Under the pieces are notes generated by a model that searched no databases, was not told where the DNA came from, and saw only the letters and a program-made list of their open reading frames with translations. Both the position numbers and the translations under genes were made by a program. Below, in pieces: positions 1 through 5,964 of a DNA stretch of 16,335 nt; within the stretch, counting starts at the first letter, position 1, and each line of letters starts with the position of its first letter. Source of the stretch: DASQVO01 sp035640715 (GTDB lineage: Bacteria > Actinomycetota > Actinomycetes > Streptosporangiales > Streptosporangiaceae). Where the stretch lies: the NCBI GenBank assembly GCA_035640715.1, contig DASQVO010000382.1, positions 1 through 16,335 of the forward strand. The letters are read 5' to 3'.

Positions 1-2
1 GT

Positions 3-185
3 GCCGTGGCTGCGTTGGCCATGGCCGGTGCGAGCATCATCAGCCCGGCGGCGCCGGCCCCCGTCCAGAGTCATCCGGCGGACGGAAGGGATGATCGCGC
101 CGGATTCGCGCGCACCTTAGTGCCCGGCAGATCCCGTGGTCATGCGGTGTTCCCCGAGAGATGCGGCGTGATGATCATCACGTAA
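3..185 (+). CDS. Possible 3' end of an exported protein or peptide, cut by the window edge
   Basis: One plus-strand frame is open from the left edge to a TAA at 183-185 (60 codons). It begins with an Ala-rich hydrophobic stretch (AVAALAMAGASIISPAAPA) that looks like a signal-peptide core followed by an AxA-type cleavage site, then becomes polar (PVQSHPADGRDDRAG). The first 30 codons have the high third-position GC expected here. The last 25 are less biased and include TTA and AGA codons, so the real protein may be degraded there or the frame may be chance. The start lies outside the window. I recognise no family. It could be noise. Confidence 0.3.
   Translation, partial: AVAALAMAGASIISPAAPAPVQSHPADGRDDRAGFARTLVPGRSRGHAVFPERCGVMIIT
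167..182. repeat. Perfect 16-bp palindrome
   Basis: CGTGATGATCATCACG is its own reverse complement over 16 bases. It lies at the start of an AT-richer patch (167-225) that also holds the near-repeats GTAGTCATC and GTAGTCGATC. The symmetry and the AT-rich setting suit a dimeric regulator's operator, but no confidently called gene starts beside it. Confidence 0.4.
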
Positions 186-198
186 AGTAGTCATCTAA

Positions 199-429
199 TT
201 ACGGAATGTAGTCGATCAAGGTCTCAAATCTCCCCAGAACGCGCCGCAGCCCGAAGCCCTGCAGGGCACGCTCAGGGCCGGCCGCCCGTGCCGACGCCCG
301 GCACGGGTGCGCACCGCAGCCTGCCGCCGCTGAGGACAGGTTCACGACGTAGCCAGGGAACGCGGCCCGCAGCGCGGCAACCTGGGTCACCCATCCGGCT
401 GGAAACATACCGTCACCCCAGATGCTCAC
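199..429 (-). CDS. Doubtful small hypothetical protein downstream of glyA
   Basis: A 76-codon minus-strand frame starts with GTG at 429, 44 nt beyond the glyA stop, and ends at 199. Residues around 14-31 (VTQVAALRAAFPGYVVNL) resemble the opening of short actinobacterial hypothetical proteins with an LRAAFPGY-type motif, as far as I recall. The rest is Ala/Gly/Arg-rich with nothing recognisable, and it contains a 9-bp inverted repeat (285-307). No clear Shine-Dalgarno site precedes the GTG. It may be a fragment of such a gene or a chance frame. Confidence 0.25.
   Translation of the reverse strand: MSIWGDGMFPAGWVTQVAALRAAFPGYVVNLSSAAAGCGAHPCRASARAAGPERALQGFGLRRVLGRFETLIDYIP
285..307. terminator. 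Perfect 9-bp hairpin, possible terminator beyond glyA
   Basis: CCCGTGCCG (285-293) and CGGCACGGG (299-307) pair perfectly around a 5-nt loop. It lies about 170 nt past the glyA stop on the minus strand and has no following T run, which is common for GC-rich actinobacterial terminators. If the small frame at 199-429 is real, the hairpin sits inside it, which weakens the terminator reading. Confidence 0.3.
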
Positions 430-444
430 CCCATGTGAGCAATA

Positions 445-488
445 GGGCTCGCTGGGCGTCCAGCCCGGGCTCGCTAGGGCGTCCAGCC
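445..488. repeat. Tandem 21/22-bp duplication across the glyA stop codon
   Basis: Two adjacent copies begin GGGCTCGCT and end GGCGTCCAGCC (445-465 and 467-488). They differ by one A at 476, which is part of the glyA stop codon (CTA on this strand, TAG on the coding strand). The outer copy therefore repeats the last glyA codons but lacks the stop. Confidence 0.7.
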
Positions 489-1739
489 GGGGATGGGGAA
501 TGCGGACAGCAGGTCGCGGACCTCGCCGGCGATGCGATCAAGCGCCGCTTCGTCGTCCTTGGCCGCGGCCGTGATCGCGTCGTCTATCCAGGCTGCGATC
601 TGTGCCATGTGCTCCTCACGCAGGCCGCGTGTGGTGATCGCGGGCGTCCCGAGCCTGATGCCCGAAGGGTCGAATGGCTTGCGGGTGTCAAACGGCACGG
701 TGTTGTAGTTGAGCTCGATACCGGCCCGGTCCAGCGCCTTCGCCGCGGGCTTGCCTCCGATCCCCTGCCGGCTCAGGTCAGCGAGGATGAGGTGATTGTC
801 GGTACCGCCGGACACGAGGTCATAGCCGCGCGCGGTGAGCGCCGTGGCCAGCGCCCTGGCATTGGCCACCACGCGATGCGCGTAATCGCGGAACTCCGTC
901 TGTGCGGCCTCGTGCAGAGCCACCGCGATAGCGGCGGTCGTGTGATTGTGCGGGCCGCCCTGCAGGCCGGGAAACACCGCCTTGTCCAGTGCGGACGCGT
1001 GCTCGTTCGTTGACATGATCATCGCGCCGCGCGGGCCGCGCAGCGTCTTGTGCGTCGTCGTGGTGATCACGCCCGCATGGCCGACCGGGGAGGGATGAGC
1101 GCCTCCGGCGATCAGCCCGGCAATGTGCGCAATGTCGGCGACAAGGACCGCGCCAACCTCCGCCGCGATCTCCGCGAACGCGGGGAAGTCGATGGTCCGC
1201 GGGATCGCCGTCCCGCCACAGAAGATGATCTTGGGCCGCTCGCTGCGGGCCATGTCGCGTACCTCGTCCAGGTCCAGCCGGCCGGTGTCGGCGCGCACCC
1301 CGTACTGGACGCTGCGGAACCACTTGCCCGTGGCGGACACCGGCCAGCCGTGCGTGAGGTGCCCGCCCATCGGCAGGGCCATCCCCATCACCGTGTCGCC
1401 GGGCTTGGCGAAGGCGAGATAAACGGCCAGGTTGGCTGGGGAGCCTGAGTACGGCTGCACGTTGGCGTGCTCGACGCCGAAGAGCGCCCGCGCCCGCTCC
1501 GCCGCGATGGTCTCGATGGGGTCGATGAACTGCTGGCCCTCGTAGTAGCGGCGCCCCGGGTACCCTTCCGAGTATTTGTTGGTCAGCACCGTGCCCGCTG
1601 CCTCCAGCACGGCGGCCGACACATAGTTTTCCGACGGGATCAGCCGGATCTTCTCGAATTGCCTGTGTGCCTCCTTCTCGATCAGGTCGGCGATCTCCGG
1701 ATCGGTGCTGCTGACGTGCGGAATGGGCGGCTGGTGCAT
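474..1739 (-). CDS. glyA: Serine hydroxymethyltransferase
   Basis: A PLP enzyme that interconverts serine and glycine with tetrahydrofolate and feeds the one-carbon pool in the cytoplasm. The 421 residues match the family's usual length. Diagnostic segments are IPSENYVS (34-41), NKYSEGYPGRRYYEGQ (54-69), the GGHLTHG loop (125-131), DIAHIAGLI (202-210, with the Asp and His that hold the cofactor) and TTTTHKTLRGPRG (227-239), in which Lys231 forms the Schiff base. The ATG at 1739 follows GAGGAGG with a 5-nt gap, so the start is secure. The last residues (FPIPGWTP) adjoin a small tandem duplication over the stop. The gene is divergent from the nucleoside hydrolase across 79 bp. Many actinomycetes hold more than one glyA copy; which one this is cannot be told here. 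Confidence 0.95.
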   Translation of the reverse strand: MHQPPIPHVSSTDPEIADLIEKEAHRQFEKIRLIPSENYVSAAVLEAAGTVLTNKYSEGYPGRRYYEGQQFIDPIETIAAERARALFGVEHANVQPYSGSPANLAVYLAFAKPGDTVMGMALPMGGHLTHGWPVSATGKWFRSVQYGVRADTGRLDLDEVRDMARSERPKIIFCGGTAIPRTIDFPAFAEIAAEVGAVLVADIAHIAGLIAGGAHPSPVGHAGVITTTTHKTLRGPRGAMIMSTNEHASALDKAVFPGLQGGPHNHTTAAIAVALHEAAQTEFRDYAHRVVANARALATALTARGYDLVSGGTDNHLILADLSRQGIGGKPAAKALDRAGIELNYNTVPFDTRKPFDPSGIRLGTPAITTRGLREEHMAQIAAWIDDAITAAAKDDEAALDRIAGEVRDLLSAFPIPGWTP

Positions 1740-1806
1740 GTCGACCTCCTCGGCACGAGGCTACAGGTGACGTGCCGGGGCAGGGAGGCGCGGCCGGTAC
1801 GTCAGG

Positions 1807-1812
1807 TAGCGT
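1807..1812 (+). promoter_or_regulatory. Possible -10 element for a leaderless nucleoside hydrolase mRNA
   Basis: TAGCGT fits the actinobacterial -10 pattern TAnnnT. It ends 6 nt before the GTG at 1819, the spacing expected when transcription starts at the start codon itself. No good Shine-Dalgarno site precedes this GTG (only AGG about 12 nt upstream), which agrees with leaderless initiation. I see no convincing -35 box. Confidence 0.35.
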
Positions 1813-1818
1813 CATAGC

Positions 1819-2940
1819 GTGGCTCAGAAGATCATCCTGGACTGCGACCCGGGAATCGACGACGCGCTGGCGATTGCCTTCGCCGTCGGCCATCCTGGCC
1901 TGGAACTATGCGGCATCACCACCGTGGCCGGCAATGTGGGCCTGGACCTGACGACGTCGAACGCGCAGCAGGTCTGCGAGTTCATCGGCGCGGCCGGGAT
2001 ACCGGTCACCCCGGGCAGCCCGGCGCCGCTGCTGCGCCCGCTGATGGACGCCCGGCGCGTGCACGGCGATACCGGGCTCGGAGGCGTTCGGCTGCCGCCG
2101 CCGATGGCACGGCCCTCCGGCGGTCACGCCATTGACTTCCTGATCGAGACGATCGGCGCGGCGCCAGGCGAGATCACCCTGGTCGCAACGGGCCCGCTGA
2201 CCAACATCGCCCTGGCGGTCCATCGGGAGCCGCGGCTGGTCAGCCAGGTCAGGGACTTCGTGATCATGGGCGGCTCGGCCGGCCGCGGCAATGTGACGCC
2301 GGCCACCGAGTTCAACATCGCGACCGACCCCGAAGCCGCCGCCATCGTCTTCCGGGCGGGCTGGACCGTCACCATGGTGGGCCTGGACGTGACGCTGCAG
2401 GCGCGCGCGACGCCAGCGGTACGGGACCGGATGCGCCTCCTCGGTCCCCTGGCCGACGAGTTGCTGCTACCTGGCCTGGAGCGGTACGCGACGGACGCGG
2501 ACCCGCTTCCGGCACTGCCGAAGGCAGACGGCCGGGCGGCCGAAGGGGACCCGGAGGCGGCCGGCCACGCGGCCCGTCACACGGCCGGACCCGCGGTGCA
2601 GGCAGCCAGTCACCCGGCCCGGCCCGCCGCGCAGCCAGCCGGCCACCCGGCCGGGCTGGCCACCCAGGCGGCGGCTCAGCAGTCCGGACGCGGGCCAGGC
2701 GGCCCTCCTGTCCACGATGTGTGCGCGGTGGCGCATGTGGCGAACGCCGGCCTGCTGGGCTGCGTCCCCGCCAGGGTGGAGGTCGAGACCATAGGGCGCT
2801 GGACCTCGGGGATGACCGTCACCGACTTCCGGCCGACGACCGCGGAGCACAACGCGCTCGTCGCGACGGAGATCGATGTCAGCGCGTTCTGGGAACTGGT
2901 GCTGGACGCGTACGCACGCCTCGCCGCCACGATGAGCTGA
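1819..2940 (+). CDS. Inosine/uridine-preferring nucleoside hydrolase with a low-complexity insertion
   Basis: A nucleoside N-ribohydrolase that splits ribonucleosides into base and ribose for purine and pyrimidine salvage. The N-terminus has the family's calcium-binding motif (DCDPGIDDALA, 8-18; Asp8, Asp10, Asp14, Asp15). Other matches are VATGPLTNIALA (122-133), the VIMGGSAGRGN segment (148-158) and EFNIATDPEAA (164-174), where Asn166 lies in the ribose-binding region. The late His-Asp pair of the active site is at HDVCAV (299-304). Typical members have about 310-320 residues; this one has 373. The excess is an Ala/Pro/His/Gly-rich stretch at about 230-297, just before the His-Asp pair. The frame stays open with matching codon use, so it is an in-frame insertion. 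Base preference (purine or pyrimidine) cannot be judged. Start GTG, with weak ribosome-binding signal. Confidence 0.9.
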   Translation: MAQKIILDCDPGIDDALAIAFAVGHPGLELCGITTVAGNVGLDLTTSNAQQVCEFIGAAGIPVTPGSPAPLLRPLMDARRVHGDTGLGGVRLPPPMARPSGGHAIDFLIETIGAAPGEITLVATGPLTNIALAVHREPRLVSQVRDFVIMGGSAGRGNVTPATEFNIATDPEAAAIVFRAGWTVTMVGLDVTLQARATPAVRDRMRLLGPLADELLLPGLERYATDADPLPALPKADGRAAEGDPEAAGHAARHTAGPAVQAASHPARPAAQPAGHPAGLATQAAAQQSGRGPGGPPVHDVCAVAHVANAGLLGCVPARVEVETIGRWTSGMTVTDFRPTTAEHNALVATEIDVSAFWELVLDAYARLAATMS

Positions 2941-3021
2941 GCAGCTAACTCCCGGGCTCACAGCACCACCAAGCTCGGCCGACGTCGGCGGGCAGCCGCC
3001 CCGATTTTCACGCCCGCAAGG

Positions 3022-3038
3022 CATCCCCCGCAGGGATG
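3022..3038. terminator. Hairpin between convergent genes
   Basis: CATCCC (3022-3027) and GGGATG (3033-3038) pair around CCGCA, 82 nt after the nucleoside hydrolase stop and just beyond the stop of the convergent ATPase gene. A second perfect palindrome, GCCGACGTCGGC, lies at 2978-2989. Either or both could end transcription from the two sides. Confidence 0.4.
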
Positions 3039-3045
3039 TCAGGGA

Positions 3046-3942
3046 CTAACTCCCAGAGACAGCAGGGGCGGAGGGCGCGGCGGGTCCGGGGGGCGCAGAG
3101 GGCCCGGCGGAATGCTCCATCTCTTCGTGCATCCAGACGGCCCGTTCGGTCACGTCGACCAGGTCGGCGTACGTCCAGTGCTGGCTGTCACCGGCCGGTG
3201 TCTTCAGCGAAACCGCGCCGTCCCGGCACCAGACCGTCACTCCGTGCGGGATCCAGAGCACCGACAGGTCGACGGCGGGCCTGTCCGCGCGGACGAGCCG
3301 ACCGCCGAGGCCCCGGGCGGCTAGCATCGTCTCAAGTTTCTTCATGGCCTGCCGGGCGCTGAGCTGATGCCAGCAGTCGATCACTGCCCCGTCCGCCTGG
3401 GCGTCGTCCGCCGCACCGTCCGGGCCCCAGCCGGGCTCTTCCGCCGGGGCGGGCAGCGCGAACCAGACGGCCTTGCCGCGAACCCTGCGGACGCTCAGCC
3501 GGGCCCGGGTCAGGTGATGACCCCAGCGGCCGTGCGACAGTTCGTTGACGACCTGAAGCCCGCGCCCGCTGACCGCCTGCGCGGGGGTCCTGACCGGGTT
3601 GCGGCCCGGCGGGTTACCGAGTTTCCAGCCCGGATAGGAGTCGAAGATCTTGCAGACAAGCTCGCGCCGCGTGCCGCACCCGCGCAGGTAGAGCCATAGC
3701 TCCGGTAGCGTCGCATCGTGATGGCGCAAGCTGCCGCGGGAGCCGAAGTTCTCGTAGGCGTGCAGGGTGTTGGCGGCGAGTTCGCTCGCCATCGTGATGC
3801 CGTCGTAGATCAGGTCGGCAGTGATCCCGACCTCGGCTGCGGCATCGCGGTAAAGCCGCCTGGCGGCCTTCGCGCAGGATGCATCCAGCGGCAGCGGCCA
3901 TGCACAGCAGGTTCCGGCGGTCAAGCCGCGCAAGCCGCACAT
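3046..3942 (-). CDS. RsbW/anti-sigma-like GHKL ATPase with a long C-terminal region
   Basis: The minus-strand frame is open to 4164, but the ATG at 3942 has GGGAGG with a 6-nt gap, so I start there (298 residues). Residues about 15-165 form a HATPase_c_2 domain: CAWPLPLD at the front, the N box ASELAANTLHA (52-62, Glu54 and Asn58), the G1-like KIFDSYPG (98-105, Asp101) and the G2 box SGRGLQVVNEL (125-135). Such stand-alone ATPases bind regulators, and some phosphorylate partner proteins. The C-terminal part (about 185-280, with WIPHGVTVW and HWTYADLVDVTERAVWM) is outside that domain and I cannot name it; the tail is Ser/Ala/Pro-rich. It is the last gene of the regulatory island but has its own promoter-like sequence upstream. 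Related ATPases occur beside XRE/DUF397 pairs in abaA-type loci of Streptomyces. No partner anti-sigma antagonist is seen here. Confidence 0.8.
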   Translation of the reverse strand: MCGLRGLTAGTCCAWPLPLDASCAKAARRLYRDAAAEVGITADLIYDGITMASELAANTLHAYENFGSRGSLRHHDATLPELWLYLRGCGTRRELVCKIFDSYPGWKLGNPPGRNPVRTPAQAVSGRGLQVVNELSHGRWGHHLTRARLSVRRVRGKAVWFALPAPAEEPGWGPDGAADDAQADGAVIDCWHQLSARQAMKKLETMLAARGLGGRLVRADRPAVDLSVLWIPHGVTVWCRDGAVSLKTPAGDSQHWTYADLVDVTERAVWMHEEMEHSAGPSAPPGPAAPSAPAVSGS

Positions 3943-4038
3943 CTGCTGCCTCCCACCGACCTGTCTCTCCGGGGCGCCTGCCGCGGCCCAGCAACCCAGC
4001 AACCACACGTCATGATGCCGGGCTTGCAACTTCAATAA

Positions 4039-4079
4039 CTGTGAAACACAGATTATGAGTAAGGTAGAGCGTTTCGCAA
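4039..4079 (-). promoter_or_regulatory. Predicted promoter and palindromic operator of the ATPase gene
   Basis: On the minus strand TTGCGA (4074-4079) and CATAAT (4052-4057) form -35 and -10 boxes with a 16-bp spacer in an AT-rich patch that stands out from its surroundings. Immediately downstream, CTGTGTTTCACAG (4039-4051) is an inverted repeat with 5-bp arms and a 3-bp centre that would cover the transcription start, a usual place for repression. The leader to the ATG at 3942 would be about 100 nt. The rest of 3943-4201 shows no gene I can support. Confidence 0.5.
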
Positions 4080-4201
4080 GATCTGGCGGCGTTTTCGCTC
4101 TGGCAGCGGACAATTCGCGCGTGTACAGTCGCAGAATCGGCGGGATCCATACGGCAGACGCCACGTGGTGTATCGCCAGGCCTTGAGACAGGCTTAGAAG
4201 G

Positions 4202-4238
4202 GGTGAATCCCCCGGGGATGCAGCCCGGGGGATTCACC
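4202..4238. terminator. Perfect 15-bp stem-loop ending the XRE-DUF397 transcript
   Basis: GGTGAATCCCCCGGG (4202-4216) pairs perfectly with CCCGGGGGATTCACC (4224-4238) around a 7-nt loop. It begins 32 nt past the stop of the DUF397 gene at 4270 and is very stable. The minus strand beyond it (CTTCTAAG) has no long T run. It separates the XRE-DUF397 transcript from the ATPase gene. Confidence 0.75.
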
Positions 4239-4269
4239 ATCCCGCTACGACAGGTAGGGCACGTGGCAC

Positions 4270-4470
4270 CTAGATGTCGTAGCGCCCCTCTTTCACATCC
4301 GCCAGGAACCTGGCGAACTCTGCTCGGCCGACGACGTGCGCGCCGCCTTCCGGACGCTTGCTGTCCCTGATCGCGGTCACGTCAGGGAGGTTGGCCGCGA
4401 TCTCCACGCAGCCTCCGTTGTGTGAACTCCGGCGGGCCTTCCGCCAGATGGCCTGAGACAGGTCAGTCAT
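4270..4470 (-). CDS. DUF397 small protein (partner of the XRE regulator)
   Basis: A 66-residue protein with the DUF397 signature: W-R-K-A-R-R-S-S at the front, NGGCVEIA (19-26), VTAIRDSKRP and a closing EFARFLADVKEGRYD. The frame could begin at a GTG at 4473, but the ATG at 4470 has GGAG with a 6-nt gap, so it is preferred. It follows the XRE gene by 3 nt and is surely co-transcribed and likely coupled in translation. DUF397 proteins (the BldB relatives among them) commonly sit beside XRE/DUF5753 regulators in actinomycetes, and such pairs have been compared to toxin-antitoxin modules and linked to development and antibiotic production. Its biochemical action is not settled. Size and sequence are normal for the family. 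Confidence 0.9.
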   Translation of the reverse strand: MTDLSQAIWRKARRSSHNGGCVEIAANLPDVTAIRDSKRPEGGAHVVGRAEFARFLADVKEGRYDI

Positions 4471-4473
4471 CAC

Positions 4474-5325
4474 TTACTCCAGTCGTTGAACGAGATGCTC
4501 GAGGTAGGCCACGGTGTCGACGGGCTCGAGCGCCCCGTCGCAGGCACGGACGAAGGACTGGACATAACCGTTTACCGACTCGCGCTTGCTCACCTCCTCG
4601 ATCACGTAGTCAGTTTCGACGAAGACCAGGTCCGGCTCTCCGTTCCCGAAGCCGAAGATGTTGACCATCGAATGGGTGCCGCTCGGCGGCCCGTCCTCGA
4701 AACGCTGGACGCGAAGCTCAACGTTGCAGCGCCGGGCCATGTCGGTAAGGTGGCGGACCTGTTCCCGGCGGTCGCCCTCGGTACCCCACCGGTACAGCAG
4801 GGACGCCTCGGTGATCACGGCGCTGAAGGTGGGGGCCGTACCGTCGGTGCGGTCGAGGATCTCCTGCCGCCGGAGCCGCGCTTCCAGCGCTTTGCGCCGC
4901 CACGCGGGCGGCCGCGGCCCGGTCCGCAGCAGCGACTCGATGTAGGCGGGAGTCTGCAGCAACCCGGGCAGGACCAGCGGCATGAACACGCGGATGGTGC
5001 TCGCGTCGTTCTCATACCCTGGGAACTCGCTGTCGAAGATCTCCGGGTAGTCACGCCACCAGGGCCGCGCGCGTGCCCTCATGGCAAGCTCTTCTATCTG
5101 CTCACGCTCATCGCCATCGACCCCGTAGATGCGGAGCAGATCCCTGACGTCGCTCATCTCGGGACGTTTCCACTGGTTAGCTTCGAAACGCCCCACCTTG
5201 CCGCGACCCCAGTTCAGGATGTCGCAGACATGGTTGGCGGTATAGCCAGCGGCGATGCGAAGCTCGGCAAGGCGGTGGGATAGCCGGCGCTTGGCGATGG
5301 TGGCGCCGTAGGCATCATCGCTCAT
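4474..5325 (-). CDS. XRE-family regulator with DUF5753 domain
   Basis: A cytoplasmic DNA-binding regulator of 283 residues. Residues about 16-68 form the helix-turn-helix (HRLAELRIAAGYTANHVCDI, then GKVGRFEANQWKRP). The rest is DUF5753, recognised by ARARPWWRDYPEIFDSEFPGY near residue 83, IRVFMPLVLPGLLQTPAYIE, the LEARLRRQEIL helix, the EASLLYRWG-type segment and the closing FVETDY and YLEHLVQRLE. A TTG at 5346 would extend it by 7 residues, but the ATG at 5325 has AAGGAGG with a 9-nt gap and is preferred. It is followed back to back by a DUF397 gene. This whiJ-like architecture is widely duplicated in actinomycetes; members usually bind near their own promoters, and the palindrome at 5377-5389 is an obvious candidate site. 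The ligand or signal sensed by DUF5753 is unknown. Confidence 0.92.
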   Translation of the reverse strand: MSDDAYGATIAKRRLSHRLAELRIAAGYTANHVCDILNWGRGKVGRFEANQWKRPEMSDVRDLLRIYGVDGDEREQIEELAMRARARPWWRDYPEIFDSEFPGYENDASTIRVFMPLVLPGLLQTPAYIESLLRTGPRPPAWRRKALEARLRRQEILDRTDGTAPTFSAVITEASLLYRWGTEGDRREQVRHLTDMARRCNVELRVQRFEDGPPSGTHSMVNIFGFGNGEPDLVFVETDYVIEEVSKRESVNGYVQSFVRACDGALEPVDTVAYLEHLVQRLE

Positions 5326-5358
5326 GCCGGCTGCCCTCCTTGACAAGATCTCAACTTC

Positions 5359-5389
5359 ATCATAAGGGTACCCAACTTGCGAATCGCAA
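5359..5389 (-). promoter_or_regulatory. Predicted promoter and 13-bp palindromic operator of the XRE gene
   Basis: TTGCGAATCGCAA (5377-5389) is an inverted repeat with 6-bp arms and a single central base. On the minus strand its end supplies a -35-like TTGCGA, and TATGAT (5359-5364) lies 19 bp further on as a slightly distant -10. Repressor binding here would block RNA polymerase. The 10-mer TGCGAATCGC recurs at 6832-6841 before the methyltransferase. Beyond this patch, 5420-5643 holds only GC-rich sequence with a small palindrome (CGGCTCC-C-GGAGCCG, 5484-5498) and no supportable gene. Confidence 0.5.
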
Positions 5390-5643
5390 ATCTAAGTTTT
5401 TAAGCGGCAATCGCGAGCACTGCCCAGTTTTGAGTATTTACCCGCATAGCGGGGTTCGGACCGGCCTCCCTCAGGGCCGCACACGGCTCCCGGAGCCGCC
5501 CCCACCAGTTCGCGAGCACCCGGACGCGGCTCCGGCCCGCACCCCGCTCTCAGGCCCGCCTCCACCGGGTCCGCGCCGAGCGCCCGCAGCTCCGCGACAT
5601 CCCCGGATCCCGCTGCGTAGCCGTCGGCTGGACCGCGGACCGG

Positions 5644-5964
5644 TCAAACGCACCCGGCCAGCAAGACCGCCGCCAGCCCTAACGGCGCCGGATCACCGGC
5701 GGCGTCATCGAATTCGCCCTTGCGCGCGCCATCGAGGAAGCACTCCCACTCGTTCCGGTCGAAAACCAGCACCCGGCGATCCGGGTCGTCTGCCATGCGC
5801 ATCAGCACCCAGTCCGCAGGCGCCTCCGGGACGCGGCGCACATCGTCACCCCCGGTTCCGCGGACGAACGCGATCTCGATGCTGCCGCTTCCCTCCCCCG
5901 AATGCTGCCAGTCCAGCGCGTCAGGATTGATGCCGAGGTCCTCGGTCGTGGGCTTGGCGTTCAC
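5644..5964 (-). CDS. DUF397-family protein translationally coupled to the methyltransferase
   Basis: A 106-residue protein of the DUF397 type: W-Q-H-S near residue 19, GSIEIAFVRG (27-36), VLMRMADDPD, then VLVFDRNEWECFLDGARKGEFD (about 65-86). It is longer than the neighbouring 66-residue DUF397 protein, with an N-terminal extension and a hydrophobic tail (PLGLAAVLLAGCV) that ends in Cys-Val. The start is a GTG at 5964, overlapping the methyltransferase stop as GTGA, so translation is probably coupled. It lacks a directly adjacent XRE partner upstream; the nearest XRE gene begins 319 bp further on in the same direction. Whether it acts with the methyltransferase, the XRE protein or both is open. 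Confidence 0.85.
   Translation of the reverse strand: MNAKPTTEDLGINPDALDWQHSGEGSGSIEIAFVRGTGGDDVRRVPEAPADWVLMRMADDPDRRVLVFDRNEWECFLDGARKGEFDDAAGDPAPLGLAAVLLAGCV

Noticed and set aside
288..1013. Long plus-strand frame opposite glyA
   Set aside because: It is antisense to a well-supported serine hydroxymethyltransferase, and long antisense frames are common in such GC-rich DNA.
3943..4164. N-terminal extension of the ATPase to an upstream ATG
   Set aside because: The extension reads through the AT-rich promoter and has no domain sequence, while ATG 3942 has a strong GGGAGG site.
4010..4240. Minus-strand open frame of 76 codons between the DUF397 and ATPase genes
   Set aside because: It begins inside the perfect hairpin, covers the predicted promoter of the ATPase gene and has no recognisable protein sequence.
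5340..5930. 196-codon plus-strand frame across the XRE promoter
   Set aside because: Its product is Pro/Arg-rich low complexity, and it overlaps a clear promoter and the DUF397 gene on the other strand.
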